DNA of 64,000 bases from Parvibaculum sp963975745 (GCF_963975745.1 NZ_CAXBIB010000004.1:62001-126000); one strand, 5' to 3'. Counted from the stretch's first letter, positions 42,388 through 51,969 are shown. The notes: generated by a model not told the origin, from the letters alone. Numbers and translations are program-made.

Positions 42388-43718
42388 TCAATTTCCTCCG
42401 AAACAGGCTTGTTGGCCAGAATCTCCGCCAGAGCCGCATAACCGGTTGCGAGATCGCTCGCCTCGTCCTTGCGTTGCGAAAGATAGGCCTCCAGCGCGGC
42501 ATGATAGTGGATCGCCTCGTCGACCAGCGGGTCGGAACCGGGACGATAGGCGCCCAGCCGGATCAATTCTTCCATGTCGCTGTAGGTCGCCATTAACGTG
42601 CGAGCCCGGCTGATGAGAGCGTTTTCGTCCGGTGCGTTGCAGTTCGGCATCGTGCGTGAGACGGATTTGAGAACGTTGATGGCTGGATAGCGTCCGCGTT
42701 CGGCGATGGCGCGCTCCATCACGATATGACCGTCGAGAATGGCCCGCACCGCATCGGCGACCGGCTCATTGTGATCGTCTCCGTCGACCAGCACGGTAAA
42801 AAGGCCCGTTATGCTGCCCTGCCCCGTACCCGGACCGGCCCGCTCAAGAAGCTTTGGCAGCTCGGCGAATACAGTCGGTGTATAGCCCTTGGCGGTCGGC
42901 GGTTCTCCCGTCGATAGTCCGATCTCGCGCTGCGCGATCGCAAAGCGCGTGACGCTGTCCATCATGCACAGCACATCTTCGTCGCGATCGCGGAAATATT
43001 CGGCCAGCGCAAGGGTCAGATAGGCTGCCTGCCGGCGCATCAGCGCCGGTTCGTCGGACGTGGCGACCACCACGACCGAACGTGCCAGCCCTTCGGGACC
43101 CAGATCGTCTTCGATGAATTCCTGTACTTCGCGCCCACGCTCGCCGATCAGGCCGATCACGGCCACATCGCAGGCAGTGTTCCGCGCCAGCATTGACAGC
43201 AGCACGGACTTGCCGACACCGGAGCCGGCGAAAATGCCCATCCGCTGGCCACGGCAGCAGGTCGCGAAGGTATTGAGTGCACGAACGCCAAGGTCGATTT
43301 TCCCGCGCACCCGCTGCCGGGCGTGAGCGGGAGGCGGCGAGGCCCGCAATGGATAGGGCTCGTGTCCCTGCGCGATTGGTCCCTTGCCGTCGATCGGCTG
43401 ACCCATGGCATTGACAACACGTCCAAGCCAGGCCCGCGATGGATAGATATGCGGTTCCTCGGAAGAAAGGACGGCCTTGCAGCCGACGCCGATACCTGAC
43501 AACGATCCAAAGGGCAGGCAAAGGGCGCGATTTTCGCGAAAGCCGACGACCTCGCAGATCACATCGTCGCCCATACGATTTGTCACGGCGAGCCGGCTGC
43601 CGACACCCATGGCGTGAAGCGGGCCGGCGACCTCGACGACCAGCCCCTGAACGCTGAAGACGCGGCCGTAATGTTCGACTTCGGCAATCTTGCCGATTTC
43701 TGCCAACAGTGCTCGCAC
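42384..43718 (-). CDS. fliI: Flagellum-specific ATPase FliI
   Basis: 444 residues. F1-beta-like fold with P-loop GIFAGSGVGKSVLLSMLARN near residue 165, Walker B VLCMMDSVTRFAIAQREIGL, and the family segment GEPPTAKGYTPTVFAELPKLLERAG. It energises export of flagellar proteins. The gene is divergent from ctrA across a 357-bp region containing several TTAA sites. Confidence 0.95.
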   Translation of the reverse strand: MRALLAEIGKIAEVEHYGRVFSVQGLVVEVAGPLHAMGVGSRLAVTNRMGDDVICEVVGFRENRALCLPFGSLSGIGVGCKAVLSSEEPHIYPSRAWLGRVVNAMGQPIDGKGPIAQGHEPYPLRASPPPAHARQRVRGKIDLGVRALNTFATCCRGQRMGIFAGSGVGKSVLLSMLARNTACDVAVIGLIGERGREVQEFIEDDLGPEGLARSVVVVATSDEPALMRRQAAYLTLALAEYFRDRDEDVLCMMDSVTRFAIAQREIGLSTGEPPTAKGYTPTVFAELPKLLERAGPGTGQGSITGLFTVLVDGDDHNEPVADAVRAILDGHIVMERAIAERGRYPAINVLKSVSRTMPNCNAPDENALISRARTLMATYSDMEELIRLGAYRPGSDPLVDEAIHYHAALEAYLSQRKDEASDLATGYAALAEILANKPVSEEIE

Positions 43719-43978
43719 AGGCCTGAAGCCCCCTTCACATGCAGGTCCTTTTCAGACCCGGACATTCTCTCGGAATACGAATTCGGACCTGCGGATTTGC
43801 ACCCACCCGGCCTGATCAGGCGATGATGACGCGAAGACTTTAAGGCTGCGTAAACCCTGAACCGCCAGCCTTCCGACGGCGCCCATAGGGGCTCTCAGGC
43901 TCGAAAACCGTCCGGTTCTGGCGAATTTCAGGAAGTTGAAAAGGTCGGCTAAATTTTCCTGAATTTTTTTCGTTTCGA

Positions 43979-44025
43979 TTAACCTTTGTTAACCAAATCG
44001 CCTTAAGGTCTGAATTCTGGATTAA
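43979..44025 (+). promoter_or_regulatory. Cluster of CtrA-like half-sites upstream of ctrA
   Basis: TTAA occurs at 43979, 43989, 44003 and 44022, three of them as TTAACC. The first pair is separated by 6 nt, one short of the CtrA consensus TTAA-N7-TTAA. Autoregulation of ctrA is known in Caulobacter. I found no GANTC (CcrM) site in 43719-44075; otherwise that divergent region shows nothing definite. Confidence 0.5.
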
Positions 44026-44075
44026 CCGGGCTGCAGGCGATCGGGACCCTCCCAATTCGCCGAAGAGGGGGACCA

Positions 44076-44783
44076 ATGCGAGTTCTGCTCATAGAAGACG
44101 ATAGCGCCACAGCGCAGAGCATCGAACTGATGCTCAAATCGGACGGTTTCAACGTGTACACGACCGACCTCGGTGAAGAGGGGGTCGATCTGGGCAAATT
44201 GTACGATTACGACATCATCCTGCTCGACCTGAACCTGCCGGACATGAGCGGTTATGAGGTTCTGAAATCTCTTCGTGTCGGCAAGATATCGACCCCGATC
44301 CTGATCCTTTCCGGCCTTGCCGGCATCGAGAACAAGGTTCGCGGGCTCGGCTTCGGCGCCGACGACTATATGACCAAACCTTTCCATAAGGACGAATTGG
44401 TGGCGCGCATTCACGCCGTGGTCCGCCGCTCGAAGGGTCACTCGCAGTCAGTCATCAACACCGGCAAGCTGACCGTCAATCTCGACACCAAGACCGTCGA
44501 AGTGGAAGGCAGCCGCGTTCATTTGACCGGCAAGGAATACCAGATGCTGGAGCTGCTCTCGCTCCGCAAGGGCACGACGCTCACCAAGGAGATGTTCCTC
44601 AATCATCTCTATGGCGGCATGGATGAGCCCGAACTCAAGATCATCGACGTCTTCATCTGCAAGCTCCGCAAGAAGCTCGCAGCTTCGACCGGCGGCGATC
44701 ACTACATCGAAACGGTCTGGGGCCGGGGCTACGTGCTGCGCGACCCGTCTGAGGGTGCCATGCAGGCAAAGGCATCTGCCTGA
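44076..44783 (+). CDS. ctrA: Cell-cycle response regulator CtrA
   Basis: Master regulator of cell cycle and motility in alphaproteobacteria. 235 residues with the near-invariant start MRVLLIEDDSATAQSIELML, phospho-acceptor Asp in IILLDLNLPDMSGYEVLK (residue 51), and the OmpR-type winged helix with HLTGKEYQMLELLSLRKGTTLTKEMFLNHLYGG and GGDHYIETVWGRGYVLRD. It is followed by a strong terminator and faces chpT. Confidence 0.98.
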   Translation: MRVLLIEDDSATAQSIELMLKSDGFNVYTTDLGEEGVDLGKLYDYDIILLDLNLPDMSGYEVLKSLRVGKISTPILILSGLAGIENKVRGLGFGADDYMTKPFHKDELVARIHAVVRRSKGHSQSVINTGKLTVNLDTKTVEVEGSRVHLTGKEYQMLELLSLRKGTTLTKEMFLNHLYGGMDEPELKIIDVFICKLRKKLAASTGGDHYIETVWGRGYVLRDPSEGAMQAKASA

Positions 44784-44811
44784 ACCTGCATATCGCGCTT
44801 GTTGCGTTGAA

Positions 44812-44840
44812 GGGGCGTCTCGGGGGGGACGCCCCTTTTT
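44812..44840 (+). terminator. Intrinsic terminator of ctrA
   Basis: GGGGCGTC/GACGCCCC stem with an 8-nt loop followed by five T, 29 bp after the ctrA stop codon and just before the convergent chpT stop. Confidence 0.85.
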
Positions 44841-44865
44841 CGTGTATGGGCGGCGGCGTCCTGTG

Positions 44866-45543
44866 TCAGACGCCCGCCCCGGCCTCAACAAATGACGCTT
44901 CGACCACAAAGGCGTCGCCGTCCATCCGCGCATCGATCGACAGACCGAGCGAGCGCGCCACGAGGCCGGTGAAGTAGGGTTGCGCCGCACGCGCATCGAG
45001 GAACCGGTCCGCGGCGCGGCCGCCGAGAAACTTGGCCGTCTCTTCCGGAATCCGGGCGGCCTGTCCGGTCGAGCGAACCTTGATGGTCGGCTTGGACAAG
45101 TCGCCGTCAACCGACACGGCCACTTCACCGCCGCGCGGGATCGCAGCCATCCCGATCAGGATCATGTTCAGAAGCAGCTTCACATAGTCCTTGCCCATGG
45201 TTGCCACAGGGGCATCCCAGACAAGCGACGCCTTTTCGCCCATCATCAGCCCCTCGGCAACGCCGCGGGCATCCTGGAGGTCGAGTTCCGCACCCGCCGA
45301 CCCCGCAGCACCGAAGCAGAGCCGGGCAAACTGCAGCTTGGCCGAAGCCTGGGCCGCACTTCGGGTAATGAGATCCATGGCATGGGTCTTCATTTCCGGA
45401 TCGTCGTCTTCGGCAAGCACCTCAAGCCCGTTTGTGATCGCACCAACCGGGCTGATCACATCATGGCAAACGCGGCTGCACATTAGCGCCGCAAGCTCCA
45501 GCGCAGTGACTTCGTCTGTTTCGTTCATCTCGAATTGCCCCAC
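44866..45543 (-). CDS. chpT: Histidine phosphotransfer protein ChpT
   Basis: Passes phosphate from CckA to CtrA and CpdR. 225 residues from GTG at 45543; the in-frame ATG at 45528 is an alternative. The phospho-acceptor His is in MCSRVCHDVISPVGAITNGLEVL (about residue 27), with the second helix of the bundle in DLITRSAAQASAKLQFARL and a degenerate HATPase-like C-terminal domain. It lies tail-to-tail with ctrA, its downstream target. Confidence 0.92.
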   Translation of the reverse strand: MGQFEMNETDEVTALELAALMCSRVCHDVISPVGAITNGLEVLAEDDDPEMKTHAMDLITRSAAQASAKLQFARLCFGAAGSAGAELDLQDARGVAEGLMMGEKASLVWDAPVATMGKDYVKLLLNMILIGMAAIPRGGEVAVSVDGDLSKPTIKVRSTGQAARIPEETAKFLGGRAADRFLDARAAQPYFTGLVARSLGLSIDARMDGDAFVVEASFVEAGAGV

Positions 45544-45698
45544 AACCCCTGAACGTCCTCAAAGCCTGATAGCATTGCACCGCACACAATGCCAGCCTGC
45601 AGCCGGCGGGATGAGGACCCCACTGGCGCCTTGACCCGCCGCACCGGCCAATGCTGTTCTCCGCGCCGACCTTGCAGGAATCATCGAAGGAAGCGAAC

Positions 45699-46511
45699 GT
45701 GACGAACCCGACTGCCGACAAATCAGCCCTGACCGACGAATTGCGACGAATTGCCATCAGGGCCGGCGCGGCCATCATGGATCACTACCATGCCGGCGTG
45801 GAGGTCGTGCGCAAGGACGACAACAGTCCCGTTACCGCCGCCGATCATGACGCCGAAGCCATTATCCTGGACGGCCTGCGCCGCATCGCGCCTGAAATCC
45901 CGGTCGTTTCCGAAGAAGCGGCCGCGGCCGGCCACATCCCCGCCTTCGGGCATCGGTTCTTCCTGGTGGACCCACTCGACGGGACCAAGGAGTTCATCAG
46001 CAAGAACGGCGAGTTCACCGTCAATATCGCCCTGATTGAAGACCGGTTGCCGGTGGCCGGAATTGTCTATGCCCCGGCCAAGGAACGCATGTTTTTCGCC
46101 TATGGGCCCGGCGAGGCTTATGAGCAGAAGATCGCGGCGAGCCACGATGCAACCGAGGTCGGCGACAGGATGCACCGCATCGCGGCCCGGAAGCCCGCTC
46201 CGGATGGTCTTGTCGTGATCGCAAGCCGTACGCATCGCGACCAGAAGACCGACGAATATCTGAACCTCTACAACGTCAAGGAATTCCGGGCCGCAGGTTC
46301 GTCGCTGAAATTCTGCCTGATCGCCGCCGGCGAAGCCGACCTCTATCCGCGCCACGGACGCACGATGGAATGGGACACGGCAGCAGGACATGCTGTGCTC
46401 GCAGCGGCCGGGGGGTCTGTGACGCAACTTGATGGCACGCCATTGATCTACGGCAAGGTCGAACGAGGCCTTGACAATCCGTTCTTCGTGGCCCGCGGCG
46501 CCGCCGCCTGA
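45699..46511 (+). CDS. cysQ: 3'(2'),5'-bisphosphate nucleotidase CysQ
   Basis: Hydrolyses 3'-phosphoadenosine 5'-phosphate from sulphate assimilation. 270 residues from GTG at 45699 (GAAGGAAG upstream); an ATG at 45651 lacks a ribosome site. Metal-binding motifs of the inositol-phosphatase superfamily are present: DDNSPVTAADHDAE, VVSEEAA, FFLVDPLDGTKEFISKNGEFTVNIALIE and MEWDTAAGHAVL. Divergent from chpT. Confidence 0.92.
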   Translation: MTNPTADKSALTDELRRIAIRAGAAIMDHYHAGVEVVRKDDNSPVTAADHDAEAIILDGLRRIAPEIPVVSEEAAAAGHIPAFGHRFFLVDPLDGTKEFISKNGEFTVNIALIEDRLPVAGIVYAPAKERMFFAYGPGEAYEQKIAASHDATEVGDRMHRIAARKPAPDGLVVIASRTHRDQKTDEYLNLYNVKEFRAAGSSLKFCLIAAGEADLYPRHGRTMEWDTAAGHAVLAAAGGSVTQLDGTPLIYGKVERGLDNPFFVARGAAA

Positions 46512-46547
46512 AATATCCGTTCGACGTTGGATGGAGATGGCCCCCGA

Positions 46548-46580
46548 GACCCGGCCCGGCTCACTGAGCCGGGCCGGGTC
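46548..46580. terminator. Perfect 15-bp GC hairpin between cysQ and ydbL
   Basis: GACCCGGCCCGGCTC and GAGCCGGGCCGGGTC around ACT, 37 bp past the cysQ stop. No T-run follows. The remaining 240 bp before ydbL contain GC-rich sequence with no credible gene. Confidence 0.65.
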
Positions 46581-46824
46581 TGGTGCTGTCGAGGCCGTCG
46601 GATGGTGACCGGCTCGGTCGGCGCGAACCGGCGAACTGGCCCCCCGACCGTCGGGGGTCCGCGCCGACCCCGCCTAACATTTCTGCCGGCGGAGAGCTGA
46701 TCGTGAAAGCACGCTGCAACGGGCATGCCGCCGGAAAGCGGGTTCGACTGCGCCGTCGCGACACGAATTCGAGGATTCTCGAACGCCCGCCCGCCCCGGC
46801 CCGTGCCGGATCGGGACATCTGCC

Positions 46825-47175
46825 TCAGGGCTTCTTGACGAAGACCCCTGCGGCGTTCTCGACATAGTGGCCGGACACCGTCTTGGCGATCAGCTTTTCG
46901 GCCGCCAGTCTCTCGACAGCATTCAAGGAGGCGCCGGGCGTGCGCGCCGCAATCTCCTGATACGATGCCCGGCGGCGCAGGTTGATGTCGTCGACAAGCT
47001 TGCGAAGTTCCGGTGTCGGGCTTGAGGTCACAATGCCGACATAACCGTTCTGGCGCTCACCCACGAGACCCTGCGCCTTGGCCGAATCGAGGTCCATCGC
47101 GAAGGCGGATGGCACGAAGGCCAGGCCGGTCAGCAGAACCAGCATCGCCACAAATGATTTTGCAAAATGAGCCAT
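46825..47175 (-). CDS. ydbL: YdbL/DUF1318 family periplasmic protein
   Basis: 116 residues from the ATG at 47173-47175. Signal peptide (MAHFAKSFVAMLVLLTGLAFVPSAFA), then the DUF1318 pattern DLDSAKAQGLVGERQNGYVG and LVDDINLRRRASYQEIAARTG-like segment with a C-terminal VENAAGVFVKK. It is the last gene of the ydbH-ynbE-ydbL operon; in E. coli YdbL is thought to modulate the YdbH-YnbE bridge. Confidence 0.88.
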   Translation of the reverse strand: MAHFAKSFVAMLVLLTGLAFVPSAFAMDLDSAKAQGLVGERQNGYVGIVTSSPTPELRKLVDDINLRRRASYQEIAARTPGASLNAVERLAAEKLIAKTVSGHYVENAAGVFVKKP

Positions 47176-47188
47176 GTCAATCCGCTCC

Positions 47189-47422
47189 TCAGAACAGGTC
47201 GGGGTTGTCGGCAAGCAGCTGGTCGAGATCGCGATCGACCTTGATGCGAATTTCCTGCTCGATCTTGACGTTGAGATTGATCTCGATGGGTTTGTCCGGC
47301 GCCTCGATCTTGACCGTCGGATTGCAGCCCGCCGCAAGCAGCGCAGCGCCTGCCACAAGGGCCAATGCTTTTACGCGGCCGAAACTGTCCTTTGTCGCGG
47401 CATCTGTCTGGATAATATTCAT
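47189..47422 (-). CDS. ynbE: YnbE-like outer-membrane lipoprotein
   Basis: 77 residues with a lipobox LLAAGC and the family segment NPTVKIEAPDKPIEINLNVKIEQEIRIKVDRDLDQLL. In E. coli YnbE sits in the outer membrane and joins YdbH into a lipid-transfer bridge. Its start overlaps the ydbH stop by 4 nt and ydbL follows after 13 bp, so all three are one operon. Confidence 0.9.
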   Translation of the reverse strand: MNIIQTDAATKDSFGRVKALALVAGAALLAAGCNPTVKIEAPDKPIEINLNVKIEQEIRIKVDRDLDQLLADNPDLF

Positions 47423-49494
47423 GGTCCCGTCTTGTCGGCTGGGGGCGTGACCGCCGGCGCGGATTGATCCCGGATGAATTCCATTGGCCGGAAACCGACG
47501 GTACCACGCCTGATCACGTCTGCAAGCGATCCCTCAAGCGTCACATTGATTGCAAAGGGGTACCCCTCATAGAGATCGGGATTGGCGCCCTTCAGTCCAA
47601 GCCGCAGCACGAGATCGCCATTCGCATTGCCCGAAAGTCCGCCCGTCAACTCCGTGTAGTGAAAATTGCGCAGGGCATCGGCGAGCAGCTTTGTTTCCTC
47701 GCCCGGCGCAATGTCGGTTCCGGCGCCGCGATAGACGATGATGCCGCGTTCCTCCGCAGCCAACTCGCCATCGAGCAGAATCGGGTCGCCGTTACGAAGA
47801 ACGACCGGGATCGCGCCGCTGATCCGGCCTGTTGCGCTGAGCCCCGGTATCTCGATGGTCTGAAGCAAGACGGCAAGATCGATGCCTTCGAGCGCGAGAT
47901 TGAAGCGCGCATCGCTGCCGAGCACGTTGCCGCTCGAAACCAGCACGACCTGACCCTCCGCGAACGGCCAACGCGCATCGACGATGTGCAAGCCGTCCTT
48001 GTCCATGTTGAAAACGACGACGCCGTTGCTCATCGGCAAGCCCGCCTCAAGCATCCGCAACCTGAGTGTCTGCGGTCCGCGTGTGCGCGGCGGCAGGAGG
48101 CTCGCAAGCTTGACCGTTCCGTTGAGCCCTTCGAATGTGGCGGCCGAAGTGACAAAACCGACATTGTTGAGCGTGGCCTCGCCGGAACTCGCAACACGGC
48201 CCTCGGCAATTGAAATATCCGCTATGTAGGATGCCTTGCCGCTCATCCGGGTAACCGCGCCGCGCAAGACCGGCAGCAGCGTCTGCAGCTCGACCTTGCC
48301 GGGCGAAAATGCGGCGGTGCCGACAGCGCGAGCATTGCCATTCTGCGCCTCCAGATCGTACCGGCCAGTGAGATCGCCGAGGCGCGCGCCGGCAATTTTC
48401 GGCAAGGCGCTTCGAACCACGAAGTGCCAGTCGATCACCGCGCCGGCAAGCTTGGCGTCGCCTTCAAGGCGCACCGGCGCAAATCGTTGCGGCGTCGTCA
48501 GATCGTCGACCCGAAGATTATCGAGGCCCAGCCGCATCGGCGCCGGGACATCCGCACCGAATGCCTTTGAAAGGCGCACAAGGCCGGAAAAGGATGCGGC
48601 GCCGGCGGCGGTCTGCTGAAGCGAGAGGCGGTCGAGCCGGGCGTCGGCGGTGACGAATGTTGCCTGCGGCGACAGCGTGATATCGGCTTGATAGGTAAGG
48701 CCCCCGGTCACATCGAGATAATAGGGCGCAATGACGGGAGCGAGCATTTGCGGCGTCAGCCCGCCGCGGACGAAATCGATCGCCCCTTCCGCATGCATGA
48801 CGCCCGTGCCGTTGACCGTGTCATAGGCGCCCGTGACGCGGCCGAGCGCCACCCCCGCCGCATCTGGCGCCGCATTGGTCAAGGTCAGATCGAACTGAAG
48901 CCGGCCCTCGTCCATATCCACGCGTCCGGCGGCAACGACCGGTGCAATGCGCGGCGCACCGTCTTCGGCAACGGTAACGCCGGGCAGAGACACCGCGATG
49001 GCGGAACCGGTCTGCGCCACCATGATCGGCCCTGTCAGCATGAATGCGCCCGCAGGGCTCTCGATCGCGATTTCGGCCTGTTCGACCGTAATCGGCGGCA
49101 GCGACAGGGCGCCACCGGCATCGCCGCGCAACAGCGGGTCGAGCGCGCCGAAGGAAACGCCGCTTTCGTCGGCCCGGAGCTGCATCCGGACCGCGCCGGC
49201 ATCGATCGACCGCACGCGGCCGGACAGCAGTTCGCCGGCCGAATAGGTGACGGTCAGGCGGTCGGCACGGATATCGCCATCGCCGATCTCGATATCGGCC
49301 AGCGTAATGCTCTGCAGGCCCAGAAATCCGACCCGGAAACTTGCCGGCGCGATGCCGCGCTCGGCCAGGGCGCGGGCAATCGCCTGTTCGGCGACCGCGA
49401 CACGTTCGAGCCAGAGCCAGCCGAGGCCGGCGGCGGCAATCAGCAGCAAGAACACGAGGCCGGCGGCGAGATTGCGCCTCCATGTCGTCAGCAT
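47419..49494 (-). CDS. ydbH: YdbH-like AsmA-family intermembrane lipid-transport protein
   Basis: 691 residues. One N-terminal span (NLAAGLVFLLLIAAAGLGWLWL) is followed by a long beta-rich periplasmic region typical of AsmA-like proteins, and the C-terminal YdbH signature with ISGAIPVVLRNGDPILLDGELAAEERGIIVYRG and ALRNFHYTELTGGLSGNANGDLVLRLGLKG. Predicted to span the periplasm and move phospholipids to the outer membrane. Operon context with ynbE and ydbL supports it. Confidence 0.9.
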   Translation of the reverse strand: MLTTWRRNLAAGLVFLLLIAAAGLGWLWLERVAVAEQAIARALAERGIAPASFRVGFLGLQSITLADIEIGDGDIRADRLTVTYSAGELLSGRVRSIDAGAVRMQLRADESGVSFGALDPLLRGDAGGALSLPPITVEQAEIAIESPAGAFMLTGPIMVAQTGSAIAVSLPGVTVAEDGAPRIAPVVAAGRVDMDEGRLQFDLTLTNAAPDAAGVALGRVTGAYDTVNGTGVMHAEGAIDFVRGGLTPQMLAPVIAPYYLDVTGGLTYQADITLSPQATFVTADARLDRLSLQQTAAGAASFSGLVRLSKAFGADVPAPMRLGLDNLRVDDLTTPQRFAPVRLEGDAKLAGAVIDWHFVVRSALPKIAGARLGDLTGRYDLEAQNGNARAVGTAAFSPGKVELQTLLPVLRGAVTRMSGKASYIADISIAEGRVASSGEATLNNVGFVTSAATFEGLNGTVKLASLLPPRTRGPQTLRLRMLEAGLPMSNGVVVFNMDKDGLHIVDARWPFAEGQVVLVSSGNVLGSDARFNLALEGIDLAVLLQTIEIPGLSATGRISGAIPVVLRNGDPILLDGELAAEERGIIVYRGAGTDIAPGEETKLLADALRNFHYTELTGGLSGNANGDLVLRLGLKGANPDLYEGYPFAINVTLEGSLADVIRRGTVGFRPMEFIRDQSAPAVTPPADKTGP

Positions 49495-49663
49495 GCGCGG
49501 CCACCCTGCCGCCGCACCACATCAACTGGCCTTCTTGCCGTCACTGTTTTGCCATCCCGGACGCCCATGATTCTCGGACTTGAGCTAGACTTTCGCACGA
49601 TTTCGGGGCGATTCGATGGCGGCGCGAGAGCCGCCGGGCGGGAACACAGCAAGGAAGGGCAAG

Positions 49664-50305
49664 ATGATCAAAGGCCGGAACCCGACGACGACACTGGACC
49701 GGACGATGCCGCACCGCGGGCTGACGGGGCTGCTGACGCTGGCGCTGGCGGCGATGCTCATGCTCGCGCCCCTGCCCGCCCAGGCCCAGGGCCAGCAAGC
49801 GCCTGAAGTCAAAGGCAATTCCGGCACCTATTCGGAAGACGAGATCGTTCGCGAGGCCGGCGATTTCTTCGGCGATGTCTCCAAGGGTCTGGCCGACGCG
49901 GTCCACAGCGTCTTCGAACGCTTTGGCGAACCCAACGCCTATATCAAGGGCGAGGAGGCCGGCGGCGCCTTCGTGCTGGGGCTGCGCTACGGCCAGGGCG
50001 AGCTGGTGATGAAAAGCGGCCCGCGCCAGCGGGTCTACTGGCAGGGCCCGAGCGCCGGCTGGGACTTCGGCGGCAATGCGGTGAAAAGCTTCACGCTGGT
50101 CTACAACCTGCCCAATGGCGACGCGATCTATCAACGTTTTCCGGGGGTTGAGGGCAGCGCCTTCCTGATCGGCGGGATCGCGGTCAGCTACCAGCAGCGC
50201 GACGAGGTGATCCTGGCGCCGATGCGCGCCGGCGTCGGCCTGCGGCTGGGCGCCTCGGTCGGCTATCTGAAATATACAAAGTCGCGCGAATGGCTGCCCT
50301 TCTGA
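49664..50305 (+). CDS. eipA: DUF1134 envelope integrity protein (EipA-like)
   Basis: 213 residues from the ATG at 49664 (GGAAGGG upstream; the frame opens at 49616). Signal peptide (LLTLALAAMLMLAPLPAQAQ), then the DUF1134 core: YSEDEIVREAGDFFGDVSKGLADAVHSVFERFGEPNAYI is followed by GEEAGGAFVLGLRYGQGEL and PSAGWDFGGNAVKSFTLVYNL. EipA in Brucella is a periplasmic protein needed for envelope integrity. Divergent from ydbH. Confidence 0.88.
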   Translation: MIKGRNPTTTLDRTMPHRGLTGLLTLALAAMLMLAPLPAQAQGQQAPEVKGNSGTYSEDEIVREAGDFFGDVSKGLADAVHSVFERFGEPNAYIKGEEAGGAFVLGLRYGQGELVMKSGPRQRVYWQGPSAGWDFGGNAVKSFTLVYNLPNGDAIYQRFPGVEGSAFLIGGIAVSYQQRDEVILAPMRAGVGLRLGASVGYLKYTKSREWLPF

Positions 50306-50388
50306 ACCCCGCAAACTGGATGCCGGGCGCATTTTCTGGCAGGCTGACGCCGCTTTCCGCCCTGCCCGCCGAGGATTGAGAGGATCCC

Positions 50389-51093
50389 ATGATCGAAAGC
50401 CTGATGCTGATGGCGCTTGGCTTTTTCATCGCGACCCTGTTTGCGCTGGCAACCGCGCGGCTGGTCTGGCGGCGCGCGGTGACGGTCACCGAAAGACGGC
50501 TCGGCATCGAAAACGACCCGGATGCGGCCGATGCGGGCCGCAGCGCCGAGCTGGATGCGCTGCTGGCGCGGCAGCGCCGCGAACTCGAGCCGCTGCACAA
50601 CGAGATTGCGGCACTGAACCAGAAAAACGAGGCCCTGCAAGAAGATAGCGCCTCGTTGCAGGCCGAGCTGACGGCCGCCCGCGCGGCGCTGGCGGCACGC
50701 GAGGCCAAGCTCGAGCGGCTCGCCGGCGAATTCGCCGCCCTCGCCACGGCGCTGACCGCGGCCGGCCGCCACCAGGACGAGGCGCGCCAGGCCCTTGAAA
50801 CGGCTGGCGAAACGGCAACGCGCCTGGCCGCCGACCTGGCCCCGGCAGAGCCCGTGGCCGCGCCCGACGCCGCGGTCCCGCTGACCCCCTATCCCGACCA
50901 GGAGGGCGAAACCGACCGCCAGACGCTGGCCGAAATCGCCGCCTCGATCCACCGGATGGACCACGAAAACCCGCAGGATTCAGCCGAAAATTCCGATGAC
51001 GACAGCGAGACCCGCCTGACCGCCGAGGCCCATCTCGGCGACCGGGCGCTGGCCGCCCGCATCCGCGCGCTGGAAGCCGGCGTCGCCTCCTGA
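50389..51093 (+). CDS. Membrane-anchored coiled-coil protein
   Basis: 234 residues: an N-terminal membrane anchor (LMLMALGFFIATLFALATARLVW), then about 100 residues of heptad-rich coiled coil (ELDALLARQRRELEPLHNEIAALNQKNEAL), an Ala/Glu-rich stretch and an acidic C-terminus with TDRQTLAEIAASIHRMDHENP. No enzymatic motif. Similar anchored coiled-coil proteins are widespread in alphaproteobacteria without known function. Confidence 0.7.
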   Translation: MIESLMLMALGFFIATLFALATARLVWRRAVTVTERRLGIENDPDAADAGRSAELDALLARQRRELEPLHNEIAALNQKNEALQEDSASLQAELTAARAALAAREAKLERLAGEFAALATALTAAGRHQDEARQALETAGETATRLAADLAPAEPVAAPDAAVPLTPYPDQEGETDRQTLAEIAASIHRMDHENPQDSAENSDDDSETRLTAEAHLGDRALAARIRALEAGVAS

Positions 51094-51209
51094 GACAGCC
51101 CGCCGGCCCGGCCCGACACCCGGCCGCCCCCGCTAGCCCGTTCTTTTCATTGCCGGAATCACGACAAGCTGCTTTGCTCGTCTGAGCAACGGCTTGGGGA
51201 GGATCGACA

Positions 51210-51617
51210 ATGGGTTTTGCATATCCGCTGACCGGACTGGTGACGCTGATCTGCCTGCTGGTCTATTTCTGGATGGCCTATCAGGTCGGAAAAGCCCGCG
51301 GAAAACATGGGGTTCCGGCGCCGCGCATGGACGGGCCCGACGATTTCCTCCGTGTACTGAGGGTCCATGGCAACACCGCCGAGGGCCTGTTGCTGTTCCT
51401 GCCCTCGCTCTGGCTCTTCGCCCTGACGGTCGGCGACCTCTGGGCCGCCCTGATCGGCGTGATTTATCCAATCGGCAGAGTGGTTTACGCCCGCGGCTAC
51501 TACGCGGCGGCACTGCAGCGCTCGACCGGCTTCACGATCGGCCTGGCGGCCACGGCGGTGCTGCTGATCGGCGCCCTGATCGCGCTCGGCATGCAGGCGG
51601 TCGCGCTCTATCTCTGA
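51210..51617 (+). CDS. MAPEG family membrane protein
   Basis: 135 residues with four spans, the family size. The MAPEG signature is visible in FLRVLRVHGNTAEGLLLFLPSLWLFAL, followed by IYPIGRVVYARGYYAA. MAPEG proteins include microsomal glutathione transferases; bacterial members act on glutathione or are uncharacterised. It has GGGGAGGA upstream of the ATG. Confidence 0.88.
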   Translation: MGFAYPLTGLVTLICLLVYFWMAYQVGKARGKHGVPAPRMDGPDDFLRVLRVHGNTAEGLLLFLPSLWLFALTVGDLWAALIGVIYPIGRVVYARGYYAAALQRSTGFTIGLAATAVLLIGALIALGMQAVALYL

Positions 51618-51649
51618 GCACTTGAAGCCACTGATTTCAAAGGAAGAAA

Positions 51650-51724
51650 TGGCGTCCCCTAGGGGACTCGAACCCCTGTTTTCGCCGTGAGAGGGCGACG
51701 TCCTGACCGCTAGACGAAGGGGAC
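51650..51724 (-). tRNA. tRNA-Glu (CTC)
   Basis: Complete cloverleaf on the minus strand: acceptor GTCCCCT pairing with AGGGGAC, anticodon loop CTCTCAC giving anticodon CTC, T arm CAGGG-TTCGAGT-CCCTA type and encoded CCA. Confidence 0.93.
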
Positions 51725-51969
51725 AGCGCAGGCGGCGCTCCTTCTAGGACGGTTCGGAATCCGGCGCAAGCCCTATCGAAAATGTCTAGGGGACACGCCC
51801 TAATATCGACCCGCCGCACTGCGTCATTCGACCGCACCGGGCGATAAAACGCGGATTTCCTCTCCGCATTCATATGAATTACGCCGGGTATATCAATGAC
51901 TTACGGTGCGTTTGAGACGCATCGCAAACTATGTGAAATTATTGCAACGCACAAGAAATCCAGTTGACA

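Noticed and set aside
46583..46867. 94-codon plus-strand frame between cysQ and ydbL
   Set aside because: Arg/Pro-rich composition, no ribosome site, overlaps the end of ydbL on the other strand.
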